Positions 45,255-53,658 are shown, counted from the stretch's first letter. The stretch: 64,000 nucleotides of DNA from Terriglobia bacterium (GCA_020073185.1 JAIQFT010000010.1:1-64000); one strand, 5' to 3'. Numbers and translations: made by a program. Notes: generated by a model not told the origin, from the sequence alone.

Positions 45255-45447
45255 GGGCGCCTCCTTCAGTCCGCACGCCGCGGCTGCACGGCGGCGATCA
45301 CAAGACTGATGACTATCACTCCTGGCCTGCCAAAGCGGTGATGAACCTCACCGTTGCGCGTGCGTGCCAGATTCACTGCCCTGGAAGCGGTTGGCAGCAG
45401 GTGCGTGGTGGGTGAGGGCGCGCAAAGGCTACTTCGCTCCGACCCAG

Positions 45448-45462
45448 TGACAAATTTTGTCA
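45448..45462. promoter_or_regulatory. Perfect palindrome, possible operator
   Basis: TGACAAATTTTGTCA is a 7-1-7 perfect palindrome between two divergent genes, about 195 bases upstream of the cytidylate-kinase-like gene. No regulator is assigned. Confidence 0.4.
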
Positions 45463-45684
45463 ATCGAGTACCCCCCTCCCCCCTGCTATGTGGAATCAAC
45501 AACATACGTACGGCATACCGTGGAACCGGCACGGTAACCGTGGCGTGCCGGACTGTGGGGGCGAAGCCTTGCGGATAGTGGGAAATCTCGCCTCCGGATG
45601 CGTCCTTGTCTTTCTGGCCGATGCAAATCTCTTTAAGCTGAAATCCGCCATTCCAGCGTTCCTTGAAGGGTGCGCCAGCGCCTG

Positions 45685-45712
45685 TTGACACTGGCTCCAT
45701 CTCATTTATAGT
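45685..45712 (+). promoter_or_regulatory. Sigma-70-type promoter of the PASTA/PKD operon
   Basis: TTGACA (45685-45690), a 16-base spacer and TATAGT (45707-45712) form one of the best promoter matches in the window. It lies 80 bases before the ATG at 45792. Confidence 0.65.
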
Positions 45713-45791
45713 GTCGTTCCATCGGCTGCCACCACTGGACTTTTCCCAGATCGACCATCTAAGTGGCGAGTCTCGACGAGGAGTCGAACTA

Positions 45792-47117
45792 ATGTGTGGT
45801 TCACTCCATTGGCGCAGGTCCAGACTTGTTGTTGCCTTGCTTTGTCTTGCAGTTTCGCTTTGCTGGAGCCAGCGAAAAGACCAAAAAATTGCGCCGAAGA
45901 CCTCTGCGAAGATGGCACAGCAGTTTGTTGGCCGCAAAGTCCCCCCTCTTTCGGGAAAAACGTGCAACGAAGCCTCCGCAATCTTGGAACAGATGAGATT
46001 GCGCTGCGAATGCGTAGTCGAGAATAGCAGCGGGACCTTGATCACTCATTCGGATCCGCCGGAAGGCAACCCGGTCAACATTGGCGCACTGGTCCGAGTT
46101 TATTTTGACGCGCAGCGAGTACGGGTGCCACGGGTGATCGGGGAGACCCCCGCCGTTGCAAGCGAACGATTGCGCGGCGCAGACCTGGGAATGGCATTTC
46201 AGTCTGCGGCGCCTGGTAGTGGGCAGCCAGGAACGGTTGCTAATCAAACGCCTGAGCCCGAGAGCTGGGTCGATCGCGGTACTCAGGTTGAAGTCTTTGT
46301 CGTTCCTGACCGACTGACAGTCACAGCAGATCCTCCAACACCAGCGGTATTTGACACTGTCGTGGCTGAAGCATTCCTTGAACCGCCTCGACCCGGTGCG
46401 CTCTATTCGTTTTCGTGGGGCGATGGGTCGGAACCAAGTGAGCCAAGTCCCGAGCGGACGGCCAGCTATCGCTACAGCACAGCAGGCCCTCACTCCATAA
46501 CTGTTACCGCAACCGATTCCAGTGGGGAGATGAAGGTCACCAGTGAGCGGGACATTAATGTCCGGGACTACGACGTGCGATTAAGCGTGGATCCAGTCAA
46601 CCCGGAACCGGGACAATCGGTCACCGTACGGGCTGCTCTAGACCCAGCTTCCCAAGGCCTGACGTACCAGTTTTCCTTTGATGGCGTGCAGGACGGTAGC
46701 CAAAGTAGTCCAGAAACAACTCACATGTTCAGCAGCCGCGAACCTCACACGGTTGCGGTAGCAGTCAGAGTCGGAGACCAGACCGTTGCGACCGCAAGCT
46801 TTTCCGTTGTCATGGCGCCCGCGAGCGCATCATCGGACTCCCCTGCTCGTCCATCCGATTCCCGCGATCATCGATACGGGCCTGTATTCGCAGGAGGGGC
46901 CGCTGTGGCACTGGCTGCAGCCGCTCGCTCTATCGTGAGAAAGAAACGCATAAGGCGCTTGCGAGACGAAATGATAATTCACCTTGAAACCGACGTTGGG
47001 CGTCAGCAGGCCGTACCTGCATCACCCGTTGATACCGAGGATGTGATCCTGGTCCGAGCCGTTGCATCCAGAGGGACGCAGTCCCTTTTGACTACTGCCG
47101 GGGGCGGCCGCTCATGA
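45792..47117 (+). CDS. Membrane protein with PASTA and PKD-like domains
   Basis: The 441-residue product has an N-terminal signal or anchor (RLVVALLCLAVSLCWS). Two PASTA-like domains follow (about 45-106 and 107-173, VRVPRVIGETPAVASERLRG), then two PKD/Ig-like domains (about 175-260 with FSWGDGSEP, and 261-345). A second hydrophobic segment lies near 362-382, followed by a basic then acidic cytoplasmic tail. PASTA domains bind cell-wall fragments in kinases and penicillin-binding proteins; no enzyme domain is present here. GC content is visibly lower than neighbours. It overlaps the next gene by four bases. Confidence 0.75.
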   Translation: MCGSLHWRRSRLVVALLCLAVSLCWSQRKDQKIAPKTSAKMAQQFVGRKVPPLSGKTCNEASAILEQMRLRCECVVENSSGTLITHSDPPEGNPVNIGALVRVYFDAQRVRVPRVIGETPAVASERLRGADLGMAFQSAAPGSGQPGTVANQTPEPESWVDRGTQVEVFVVPDRLTVTADPPTPAVFDTVVAEAFLEPPRPGALYSFSWGDGSEPSEPSPERTASYRYSTAGPHSITVTATDSSGEMKVTSERDINVRDYDVRLSVDPVNPEPGQSVTVRAALDPASQGLTYQFSFDGVQDGSQSSPETTHMFSSREPHTVAVAVRVGDQTVATASFSVVMAPASASSDSPARPSDSRDHRYGPVFAGGAAVALAAAARSIVRKKRIRRLRDEMIIHLETDVGRQQAVPASPVDTEDVILVRAVASRGTQSLLTTAGGGRS

Positions 47118-47707
47118 GCCAGTCAGCAGGCAGCGAAACCGGTCGCGCAATCAGCTTGGCGGACCTGTTTGAACTTGCGCCTTCGAGCTTCGGTGCCGCC
47201 GCAGCGGCTGCAATCGTGACAAGCGGCGCGTTGGCGCCATTGCAGGCGGCTGTGCTCGCGGAGCTGAGCTACTTCCCATGGCAATCCTTTATCGGTTCCC
47301 TGGGAACGAGGTCGCTGGAACTCTTTCAGACCCACCTGTCGGACATCCTGCAAAGTGTTTGGCAGAAATACCGGGAAATCTCGGAATATCGAGACACGGC
47401 AAAACACCCGCCCGAGGAAGTTGCATCCGTTCCCATGCACGAACACACTTTCACCTCCAAGCACCAACCCTGCTTGGAGATTGTGTTTCGCGGGACAAAG
47501 CATCGGGTGACTTTCGATATTCAGCTGAACTTGGAAGTGACAGAGTTGATTTTGAGTATACAGAGCGGGAAGATCAAATCAGTTCAATCCGGTTCGTTAC
47601 GCGGCAGTGGGTCCATCTCTCTCGGCCCAGTAGAACTGACGCGAAAGGAATTCCAGCCCATTCTGCTCCCAGGAACATTGGCGCTCGGAGACGGCATTCA
47701 GATTTAG
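47114..47707 (+). CDS. Unknown protein coupled to the PASTA/PKD gene
   Basis: The 197-residue product begins MSQSAGSETGRAISLADLFE. It has a hydrophobic alanine-rich stretch (about 25-60), a helical segment (about 62-95) and a beta-rich C-terminal half (HQPCLEIVFRGTKHRVTFDI and GSGSISLGPVELTRKEFQPI). I recognise no family. ATG overlaps the preceding stop (ATGA), so the two proteins are probably made together and may interact. Low GC like its partner. It converges on hemY with 37 bases between stops. Confidence 0.7.
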   Translation: MSQSAGSETGRAISLADLFELAPSSFGAAAAAAIVTSGALAPLQAAVLAELSYFPWQSFIGSLGTRSLELFQTHLSDILQSVWQKYREISEYRDTAKHPPEEVASVPMHEHTFTSKHQPCLEIVFRGTKHRVTFDIQLNLEVTELILSIQSGKIKSVQSGSLRGSGSISLGPVELTRKEFQPILLPGTLALGDGIQI

Positions 47708-47744
47708 GCTTCGAGTGGCTTGCGGTTCGTGCCGGTTCCGTTTC

Positions 47745-49208
47745 TCAGGAGTTCGTCAGAAGATGTTTCGCTGCCGCCTGGCCACTCGCGATGCAGTCGG
47801 GAACGCCGATGCCGCGATAGGCGTTGCCCGCCAATTGCAGGCCCGGGATGGTAGCGCGCAATTCCTCGATACGCCGCACGCGGGCCAGGTGGCCGCGAAC
47901 GTACTGGGCCATGGCGCCACGCCAGCGATAGACGCGGGCAAAGCGCGGAATGGCGGTCATGCCGACGATCTCGCGCAGGTCCTTGCGGACGGCGGCCAGG
48001 ATTTCGCCGTCGGGAAGGTTGAGCACCGACTCGTTGCCCCAGCCGCCGATGAAGCAGCGCACCAGTCCGCGGTCGGGCGGGGCGCGATGCGGAAATTTCA
48101 CATGCACGAAAGTGCAGGCGAGGATGCGTCGGCGCTCGCTGCGGGGCACGAGAAATCCGAAACCCGGAGGCACGGAGGCGAGATCGCGCTTGTCGTAGCC
48201 GCAGACAACCACGATCGAGGAGCTGTAGGGGATGCGCTGCAACTCCTCGCTGAGCGGCTCGCTGATTTTTTGCAGCAGGCGCCCGGCGGCGTTGGCAGGC
48301 AGCGCCATGATGACGGCGTCGAATTCCTCGGGCGAGCCCTGCTCGGGCGCGACCATCCACTTGCCGCGGGAGCGCCCGACGGCGACGACTCGATTCCCGA
48401 TACGCGCGGCGCCCGGCGCCAGCTGCGGCACGATGGCGTCCACCAGTTGCTGCATGCCGCCCTTCAGCGAGGTAAACAGCGGACGCGGTGCAGCGCGCGC
48501 GCTGCCCTGGCCGGTACTGGCCACCTTTTCGCGTTGCTTGCGGGCCTGCAACATGCCGCGGCTGAGCGAGCCGTAGCGCTGCTCCATCTCGACAAAGCGT
48601 GGAAGCACAGCGGCGGCGCTGAGGTCGGCGGCCGATCCGCCGTAAACCCCGGCCAGCAGTGGGTCGGCCAGGCGCTCGACCATCTCGGGGCCGAAGTGTC
48701 GCTCGACCATCTCGGCGACGGTTTCGTCAGGAACTTCCCCACCCTGTCCCGCCAACCCCGGGTGGGACAAGGGTGGGCCACCCGAATGCGGTTCTTGAAA
48801 ATACTCGCGTGCGAAGCGCAGCTTGGCGCGCCAGGAAAACAGCGGCGTGGAGAGGATGGGCGCGATCCTGGTCGGCACCATGAACATCAGGCCGTCGGGA
48901 ATGGGCACCAGCCGGCCTTTGACCAGGATGTAAGTGATGCGGTCGGGATCATTGGAGCCAATGAGCTGATCGCCGAGGCCAAGCGCGCGCACGAAATCGC
49001 TGCCCCAGGATTTTTCGGTGAGAAAGGAATCGGGCCCGGCTTCGACCAGGCAGTCGTCAATGCGCTCGGTGACGAGCACGCCACCGAGGCGCGGCGCTTC
49101 CTCGAAAATGGCGTAGTCGAGTTCGGCGCCGCCAGCGCGGGCGCGCTCCAGGGTGATGGCGGCGCTGAGGCCGCTGGTCCCGCCGCCGATGATGGCAATG
49201 CGCTTCAT
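47745..49208 (-). CDS. hemY: Protoporphyrinogen oxidase (oxygen-dependent type)
   Basis: The enzyme oxidises protoporphyrinogen IX, or coproporphyrinogen III in some lineages, during heme synthesis. The 487-residue flavoprotein starts with the FAD-binding IAIIGGGTSGLSAAITLERA. It contains GGVLVTERIDDCLVEAGPDS, the family region GVYGGSAADLSA, and a C-terminal LAGNAYRGIGVPDCIASG, all typical of HemY/HemG-type oxidases. The three heme genes here run hemE-hemH-hemY, and hemY follows hemH across a heptamer hairpin. Confidence 0.92.
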   Translation of the reverse strand: MKRIAIIGGGTSGLSAAITLERARAGGAELDYAIFEEAPRLGGVLVTERIDDCLVEAGPDSFLTEKSWGSDFVRALGLGDQLIGSNDPDRITYILVKGRLVPIPDGLMFMVPTRIAPILSTPLFSWRAKLRFAREYFQEPHSGGPPLSHPGLAGQGGEVPDETVAEMVERHFGPEMVERLADPLLAGVYGGSAADLSAAAVLPRFVEMEQRYGSLSRGMLQARKQREKVASTGQGSARAAPRPLFTSLKGGMQQLVDAIVPQLAPGAARIGNRVVAVGRSRGKWMVAPEQGSPEEFDAVIMALPANAAGRLLQKISEPLSEELQRIPYSSSIVVVCGYDKRDLASVPPGFGFLVPRSERRRILACTFVHVKFPHRAPPDRGLVRCFIGGWGNESVLNLPDGEILAAVRKDLREIVGMTAIPRFARVYRWRGAMAQYVRGHLARVRRIEELRATIPGLQLAGNAYRGIGVPDCIASGQAAAKHLLTNS

Positions 49209-49213
49209 GGCTC

Positions 49214-49277
49214 GTAGTCGGTAGTTCGTAGTCGGTAGCCCGGCCCGGAACTACCGATTACCGGCTACGGGCTACGA
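49214..49277. repeat. Inverted heptamer arrays between hemH and hemY
   Basis: Four units (GTAGTCG, GTAGTTC and similar) at 49214-49241 face four inverted units (ACTACCG, ATTACCG and similar) at 49250-49277. The loop is only 8 bases, so a 28-bp imperfect hairpin can form, starting 6 bases upstream of the hemY ATG. Confidence 0.85.
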
Positions 49278-49284
49278 CGCGCAG

Positions 49285-50247
49285 TTACTGATCTGATTTT
49301 ATCTGCACCAGCGGTTTCGTCGGTTCTCCCGGTTGCTCCAGGCGCGAGCGGGCGACGTCGGCGATGGCGGCGCAGAACGTGGGCGAATCGTTCAGCGACT
49401 CGGCGCGCCATAACCTCATGCCGCGCTGTTCGGCGAACTGCTTGAATGCGATGTCAATGTCGTAGAGCACCTCGACGTGGTCGCAGACGAACCCGATAGG
49501 CTGGATGAAAACGCCACGATGGCCTTTCTGTTGGAGCAAAAGAATCGTGTCCTCGACCGTCGGCCCCAGCCACACGCCGCCCGACATACCCTGGCTCTGG
49601 AAGGCAAAGGTCCAGTCATCATTGGCGAGCGAAGGCACATCCATGGCGACCATTTCGGCCGTCTCTTTCGCCTGCCGCTCGTAGGGATCGCCCTCCTCGA
49701 TGGTGCGCGTGGGCACGCTGTGGGCGGTGAAGACGATGGGCAGACGCGCGCCGATTTCTTCGCAGGCGCGCTTCCAGCCTGGCTGCAACTTCTCGGCAAA
49801 GGCGCGGATGAGCAAAGGGTGATCGTGCCAGTTCTCGACGAAGTCGACGGAGAATGGCGTGGATTCGCCCAGCGCGCGCTGGTAGAGTCCGACGCTGGTG
49901 CGCGAGTTCTGTGGCGCGAGGCAGATGATGACGGCGTGCGCAATGCCGTCGGCGGACATTTGCTGGACCGTGTCGGCGATGAACGGCTTCCAGTTGCGCA
50001 TGCCGACGTACACCCGCGTTCGAGGGCGAACGCGCTCCAACTCGCGTTGCACGGCTTCGGCCTGCTTCATGGTGATTTCCGTCAGCGGCGAGTGGCCGAT
50101 GAGGGAGTAGCGGTGTTTGACTTCTTCGACGACGTTGGGCGGAAGCGGGCGACCGGCGATGTTGCGCAGGAATTCGGGAACCTCGTCGGGCGAGTCGGGG
50201 CTGCCGTGGGCGAGGAGGAGAACGGCGGATTTTCTCGGTTCCGTCAT
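49285..50247 (-). CDS. hemH: Ferrochelatase
   Basis: HemH inserts iron into the porphyrin in late heme synthesis. The 320-residue product starts with VLLLAHGSPDSPDEVPEFLR and has YVGMRNWKPFIADTVQQM and the catalytic histidine in FTAHSVPTRT. GFVCDHVEVLYDIDIAF supplies the conserved acidic residues. Length is typical. It is in the middle of the hemE-hemH-hemY cluster. Two GGCTRAAGCC palindromes lie between it and hemE. Confidence 0.94.
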   Translation of the reverse strand: MTEPRKSAVLLLAHGSPDSPDEVPEFLRNIAGRPLPPNVVEEVKHRYSLIGHSPLTEITMKQAEAVQRELERVRPRTRVYVGMRNWKPFIADTVQQMSADGIAHAVIICLAPQNSRTSVGLYQRALGESTPFSVDFVENWHDHPLLIRAFAEKLQPGWKRACEEIGARLPIVFTAHSVPTRTIEEGDPYERQAKETAEMVAMDVPSLANDDWTFAFQSQGMSGGVWLGPTVEDTILLLQQKGHRGVFIQPIGFVCDHVEVLYDIDIAFKQFAEQRGMRLWRAESLNDSPTFCAAIADVARSRLEQPGEPTKPLVQIKSDQ

Positions 50248-50287
50248 GCGAAAGCAGGTTCCTCGGGGCTTCGGCGCTTCGCGCCTC

Positions 50288-50373
50288 GGTCACGGCTGAA
50301 GCCGTGACCGACCGAGCCCTCGGAATGACAAATCATAAATAAGGTGCGCTCTTCGCCGGGCTAAAGCCCGGCG
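50288..50373. repeat. Pair of GGCTRAAGCC palindromes between hemE and hemH
   Basis: GGTCACGGCTGAAGCCGTGA with two more bases (50288-50309) and CGCCGGGCTAAAGCCCGGCG (50354-50373) are perfect palindromes with the shared core. They probably form two hairpins in the hemE-hemH transcript. Confidence 0.75.
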
Positions 50374-50382
50374 TTTCCACCA

Positions 50383-51459
50383 TCATTGCGCTTCCCCGAA
50401 CCATTCGACCTTAGCGGCGGTGGCGTACCTGGCGGAGTAGTGGTGCACGAAGTCGCAGAGGTCCTTGACGTGGTCCACGGGCGTATCGGGCAGGATGCCG
50501 TGGCCGAGATTGAAGATGTGGCCCGGCCGTCCGCCGGCGCGCTGGAGCACGTCTTCCGCCTGGGCGTGGATTTCCCTCTTGTTGGCGAAGAGCACGACGG
50601 GATCCAGATTGCCCTGCACGGCGCTGCGCGGGCCGAGGCTCTTCCAGGCGGCATCGAGCGGGATGCGCCAGTCGACGCCGATAACGTCGGCGCCGGTTTC
50701 CTTCATCGCCGGGAGCAGGGTGGCGGTCTCGGTGCCGAAGTAAATGACCGGCACGCCGGCGTGCTTGACGCGCTGCACCAGTTCGGTGGTGCGCGGCAGC
50801 ACGAAGCGGCGATAGTCGGCGGGGCTGAGGCAGCCGACCCAGGAATCGAAGATCTGCACCACGTCGGCGCCGGCGCGGGCCTGCTCGATGACGTAGTCGC
50901 CGAGCACGGAGATGAGCTTGGACATCATCTCGTTCCAGGCTTCGGTGGAACGGTACATCAGCCTTTTGGTTTCGACGTAGTTGCGCGAGCCGCCGCCCTC
51001 GATCATGTAGCTGGCGAGGGTGAAAGGCGCGCCGCAAAAGCCGATGACGGGCAGCTTGGCGCCGAAATGCTGGGCGACCAGGCGGACGGAGTCGGCGACA
51101 TAGTTAAGGTCGGCGGAGAAGTCAACGCGGAGCGCGTGCACGTCGGCGGCGGTGCGCACCGGCTTCTCAATGACCGGGCCTTCGCCCGCCTGGAAGTGGA
51201 AAGGAATGCCCATGACTTCCAGGGGGAGCAGCAGGTCGGCGAAGACGATGGCCGCGTCCACGCCGAGGATTTCCGCGGCCTCGATGGCGACCTGGGCGGC
51301 AAGGTTGGGGGTCTTGCAAATTTCGACGATGGAGTGGCGGCGGCGGACCTCGCGGTACTCGGCCATGTAACGTCCGGCCTGGCGCATAAACCAGACAGGC
51401 GTGAGCGGCGTCGGCTGGCCCTTGCAGGCGCGGACGAAGTGGGAGTCGGGGGCAGACAT
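50383..51459 (-). CDS. hemE: Uroporphyrinogen decarboxylase
   Basis: HemE converts uroporphyrinogen III to coproporphyrinogen III. The 358-residue product has PVWFMRQAGRYMAEYREVR, the substrate-binding RQAGRY motif. It also has IVFADLLLPLEVMGIPF, GFCGAPFTLASYMIEGG and the C-terminal GHGILPDTPVDHVKDLCDFV. The ATG at 51459 (MSAPDSHFVRAC) is used; upstream sequence runs into a 7-base array at 51482-51509. It is the first gene of the heme cluster. Confidence 0.95.
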   Translation of the reverse strand: MSAPDSHFVRACKGQPTPLTPVWFMRQAGRYMAEYREVRRRHSIVEICKTPNLAAQVAIEAAEILGVDAAIVFADLLLPLEVMGIPFHFQAGEGPVIEKPVRTAADVHALRVDFSADLNYVADSVRLVAQHFGAKLPVIGFCGAPFTLASYMIEGGGSRNYVETKRLMYRSTEAWNEMMSKLISVLGDYVIEQARAGADVVQIFDSWVGCLSPADYRRFVLPRTTELVQRVKHAGVPVIYFGTETATLLPAMKETGADVIGVDWRIPLDAAWKSLGPRSAVQGNLDPVVLFANKREIHAQAEDVLQRAGGRPGHIFNLGHGILPDTPVDHVKDLCDFVHHYSARYATAAKVEWFGEAQ

Positions 51460-51481
51460 GAGCCAATCAATGTAACTCAGT

Positions 51482-51509
51482 CGATGGCCGATGGTCGATG
51501 GTCGATGGC
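51482..51509. repeat. Heptamer array upstream of hemE
   Basis: Four units of CGATGGC/CGATGGT type begin 23 bases upstream of the hemE ATG. Confidence 0.7.
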
Positions 51510-51603
51510 AAGAGCGGTTGCGGTAATTGGTAATGCGGTCGTCGTGAAAGCGAGAGAGGTGCCACATAAGCTACTGAACCGAAAGTCCGACAGACCTTGT
51601 CGT

Positions 51604-51632
51604 TTGACAGCCCGGAGTTCGGGGACTAGTGT
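51604..51632 (+). promoter_or_regulatory. Possible promoter of the YxxGF-repeat protein gene
   Basis: TTGACA, a 17-base spacer and TAGTGT lie about 145 bases upstream of the ATG at 51776. The -10 is weak. Confidence 0.35.
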
Positions 51633-51775
51633 CTCAGTTTGGTAAACGCCGGGCCGGGGCGCTTAGGGAGCATCGCAACAAAGGTGGCGCAGGTGTGTTA
51701 CCAATGTCAGCCACTTGGTCGAAAGGGATTTTCCCTGCAGGGCCGGCAATCGCATCCCACAGGACGGAGGTGGAT

Positions 51776-52327
51776 ATGAGATCCAGAATGATGACGGTGG
51801 TCTTAGCAGTGGCGGTATTTTTCCTGATGAGCGGGGCCAGCTTGGCGCAAGGTTCGCCGTGGGGACAGAGCGACGGGTGGCACTACCTGGGCCATTCGGA
51901 CGTCCCCTACGACAGAGGAGTGCAGGACGGGCGCTATGACCGGGAACATGGGCGCGGCTGGCATCCTCATAACAACGGACAGGCGTACTTGAACGGATAT
52001 CGCGCCGGCTATGGCCGGGATGGCGGCGGTGCGCCGGGCCCATACCGCACCCCCAATGGGACGTACGGCAGAGGTCCAAACGGCCCTGGCAACAACAACG
52101 CGCAGACCATCGCCTACAATAACGGCTTCCGGGAAGGGGTCGGATACGGGCAGTCGGACCGCAACAACGGCCACAGCTTCCGGCCGACGTACAGCGCCAC
52201 CTACCGGAACGGGCACAACGGATACAACTCTTCGTACGGCAGCGAAATGGCGTACAAGCGGGCATACCAGGACGGCTTCCGCGCCGGCTATGATCGCGGG
52301 TATAACGGCGGAGGGTATCGCCGTTAG
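51776..52327 (+). CDS. Secreted low-complexity Gly/Asn/Tyr-rich protein
   Basis: The 183-residue product has a signal peptide (TVVLAVAVFFLMSGASLAQG) and a mature part built from repeated units of the form YxxGFRxGYxxG. Examples are YLNGYRAGYGRDGG, YNNGFREGVGYGQSD and YQDGFRAGYDRGYNGG. Such repeats may form an extended surface or stress-related protein; the role is unknown. A strong GGAGG site precedes the ATG at 51776 and a clear terminator follows at 52366-52394. It is monocistronic. Confidence 0.78.
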   Translation: MRSRMMTVVLAVAVFFLMSGASLAQGSPWGQSDGWHYLGHSDVPYDRGVQDGRYDREHGRGWHPHNNGQAYLNGYRAGYGRDGGGAPGPYRTPNGTYGRGPNGPGNNNAQTIAYNNGFREGVGYGQSDRNNGHSFRPTYSATYRNGHNGYNSSYGSEMAYKRAYQDGFRAGYDRGYNGGGYRR

Positions 52328-52356
52328 TTCCCAGTTGCGGGTTGTGAGTTGCGAGT
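52326..52356. repeat. Heptamer array at the stop codon of the secreted protein gene
   Basis: AGTTCCC, AGTTGCG, GGTTGTG and AGTTGCG units start inside the TAG stop codon and end before the terminator. Confidence 0.7.
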
Positions 52357-52365
52357 AAAGACAGG

Positions 52366-52394
52366 AATCGCGGGCATCGAGCCCGCGATTTTTT
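52366..52394 (+). terminator. Intrinsic terminator
   Basis: AATCGCGGGC and GCCCGCGATT form a 10-bp perfect stem with a 5-base loop, followed by TTTT. Confidence 0.85.
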
Positions 52395-52443
52395 GATTTG
52401 CCGGGGGCCTACAAGACCATGCCATACCCGCGAGGGCCACACG

Positions 52444-52986
52444 CTACGTCATTTTCTTGGCGAATTTCTGTTCAAACTTCTTGAGCTTGGGGGCGACGAC
52501 GTACTGGCAGTAGGGCGCCGAGGAGTTGGCGGCGTAGTACTGCTGGTGGTATAGCTCGGCGAGGTAAAAAGTCCCGGCGGGCTCGACGGCGGTGACGATC
52601 GGGCTGGAGAAGGCGTGCGCGGCGTTGAGTTCGCCAATCACTTCTTCGCTCTGGCGGCGCTGGTGCTCGTTGGCATAGAAGATTACGGAGCGATACTGCG
52701 TGCCGACGTCGTTGCCCTGGCGGTTGAGCGTGGTGGGGTCGTGGATGGTGAAGAAGACGTCGAGCAGCTCGCGGTAGCTAACCTGGTCGGGGTCAAAGGT
52801 CACGCGCACTACTTCCACGTGTCCGGTAGCGCCGGAGCAAACCTGCTGGTAGGTGGGATTTTCGCGGCGTCCGCCCATGTAGCCGGACTCGACTGAGGTT
52901 ACGCCGGTGACGCGGGCGAAGACCGCTTCCAGGCACCAGAAGCATCCACCGCCAAAGACGGCTGTTTGCGGTTCGGGCATGGCCAT
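52444..52986 (-). CDS. msrA: Peptide-methionine (S)-S-oxide reductase
   Basis: MsrA repairs oxidised methionine. The 180-residue product has the catalytic cysteine motif [13 protein letters not shown], the family segments [19 protein letters not shown] and [10 protein letters not shown], and a resolving cysteine in YCQYV near the C-terminus. ATGs at 52986 and 52980 both fit. The longer frame upstream runs into a heptamer array at 53001-53021. Confidence 0.95.
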   Translation of the reverse strand: MAMPEPQTAVFGGGCFWCLEAVFARVTGVTSVESGYMGGRRENPTYQQVCSGATGHVEVVRVTFDPDQVSYRELLDVFFTIHDPTTLNRQGNDVGTQYRSVIFYANEHQRRQSEEVIGELNAAHAFSSPIVTAVEPAGTFYLAELYHQQYYAANSSAPYCQYVVAPKLKKFEQKFAKKMT

Positions 52987-53000
52987 TAGATGCGGGAGAA

Positions 53001-53021
53001 GGCTGCAGGCTACAGGCTTCA
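53001..53021. repeat. Heptamer array upstream of msrA
   Basis: Three units, GGCTGCA, GGCTACA and GGCTTCA, lie 14 bases upstream of the msrA start. Confidence 0.7.
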
Positions 53022-53111
53022 GGGAAAGCAAAACCATTGCCGATTGTCGATGAAACCGGCGCGACGGTCGAGGGCCGCCGCCGCAGTCGTCAGTGGTCAC
53101 TGCAAAGCGAA

Positions 53112-53133
53112 GCCCCGGCGAGGGCGCCGGGGC
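53112..53133 (-). terminator. Possible terminator hairpin
   Basis: A GC-rich stem (about 9 bp, GCCCCGGCG with its complement) lies 37 bases after the stop of the Spy-like gene. The following tract has only scattered T residues, so termination is uncertain. Confidence 0.35.
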
Positions 53134-53169
53134 CTGCAGCATTAAGTTGGTATCGCGGCAGAGCGTCAG

Positions 53170-53658
53170 TTATTGCTGCGGGGGTGGTGTCTGTTGTTGG
53201 CCTTGGTCCTTGGGACCCATGCCTTGGCCGTGGCCCATGCCCTTGCCGTGGCCCATGCCCTCGTGGTTCTGCATCTGATCGAGTTTCGTCTGCTGCTCAG
53301 GGGTGAGAATGCCGCGGACCTGCGTCATGGCTTTCTCGTGCAGGTCGCGCATCTTGGCCATGCGATCCTGCGGCGACAGCGAAGTGTCCTGGCGAATCTT
53401 CAGCGCCTGGGCGCCGACGTCGTCCAGGATCGGCTTGACCTTGGCTTTCTGCTCGTCGGTGAGGCTCAACATGCGGGAAAGGTGGTCGAGGTGGGCCTGC
53501 CCGCTGGGTTCGCCCATGCGCCCCATGTGGCCGTGGTGCTCGCCCATACCCTGGCCCTGTCCCTGGGGGGGAGGGGCTTCGGTCTGCGCCATCATGGTGA
53601 GCGGCAGCAGAACCGCGAGCAGAATGGCGATGGCAAATGCGGTGCGTGCTTTGATCAT
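53170..53658 (-). CDS. Spy/CpxP-like periplasmic protein (LTxxQ)
   Basis: The 162-residue product has a signal peptide (about 1-24) and a His/Gly/Met-rich segment (GMGEHHGHMGRMGEPSGQ). A helical core carries the repeated LTxxQ-like motif: LSLTDEQKAKVKPIL and ILTPEQQTKLDQM. The C-terminal part is again His/Gly/Met-rich. Spy-type proteins act as periplasmic chaperones, often in metal or envelope stress. A GGAGTACAG site precedes the ATG. Confidence 0.82.
   Translation of the reverse strand: MIKARTAFAIAILLAVLLPLTMMAQTEAPPPQGQGQGMGEHHGHMGRMGEPSGQAHLDHLSRMLSLTDEQKAKVKPILDDVGAQALKIRQDTSLSPQDRMAKMRDLHEKAMTQVRGILTPEQQTKLDQMQNHEGMGHGKGMGHGQGMGPKDQGQQQTPPPQQ

Larger units (their letters stand above)
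45255..45791. other. Intergenic region with operator-like palindromes and a promoter
   Basis: These 537 bases have no convincing gene. They contain a perfect 15-base palindrome TGACAAATTTTGTCA (45448-45462), a hairpin (CCGGCACG at 45526-45533 with CGTGCCGG at 45544-45551), and a sigma-70-like promoter at 45685-45712 driving the next operon. Confidence 0.55.
51460..51775. other. Divergent region between hemE and a secreted protein gene
   Basis: It holds the heptamer array 51482-51509 near hemE and a possible plus-strand promoter at 51604-51632. Otherwise no gene is seen. Confidence 0.5.

Noticed and set aside
45354-45688. Short plus-strand open frames between the kinase-BON gene and the PASTA gene
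   Set aside because: No ribosome-binding sites and no protein-like composition. They overlap palindromes and the promoter.
49214-49277. Heptamer arrays as CRISPR or protein-coding repeats
   Set aside because: Units are 7 bases without spacers, too short for CRISPR, and the arrays lie between genes.
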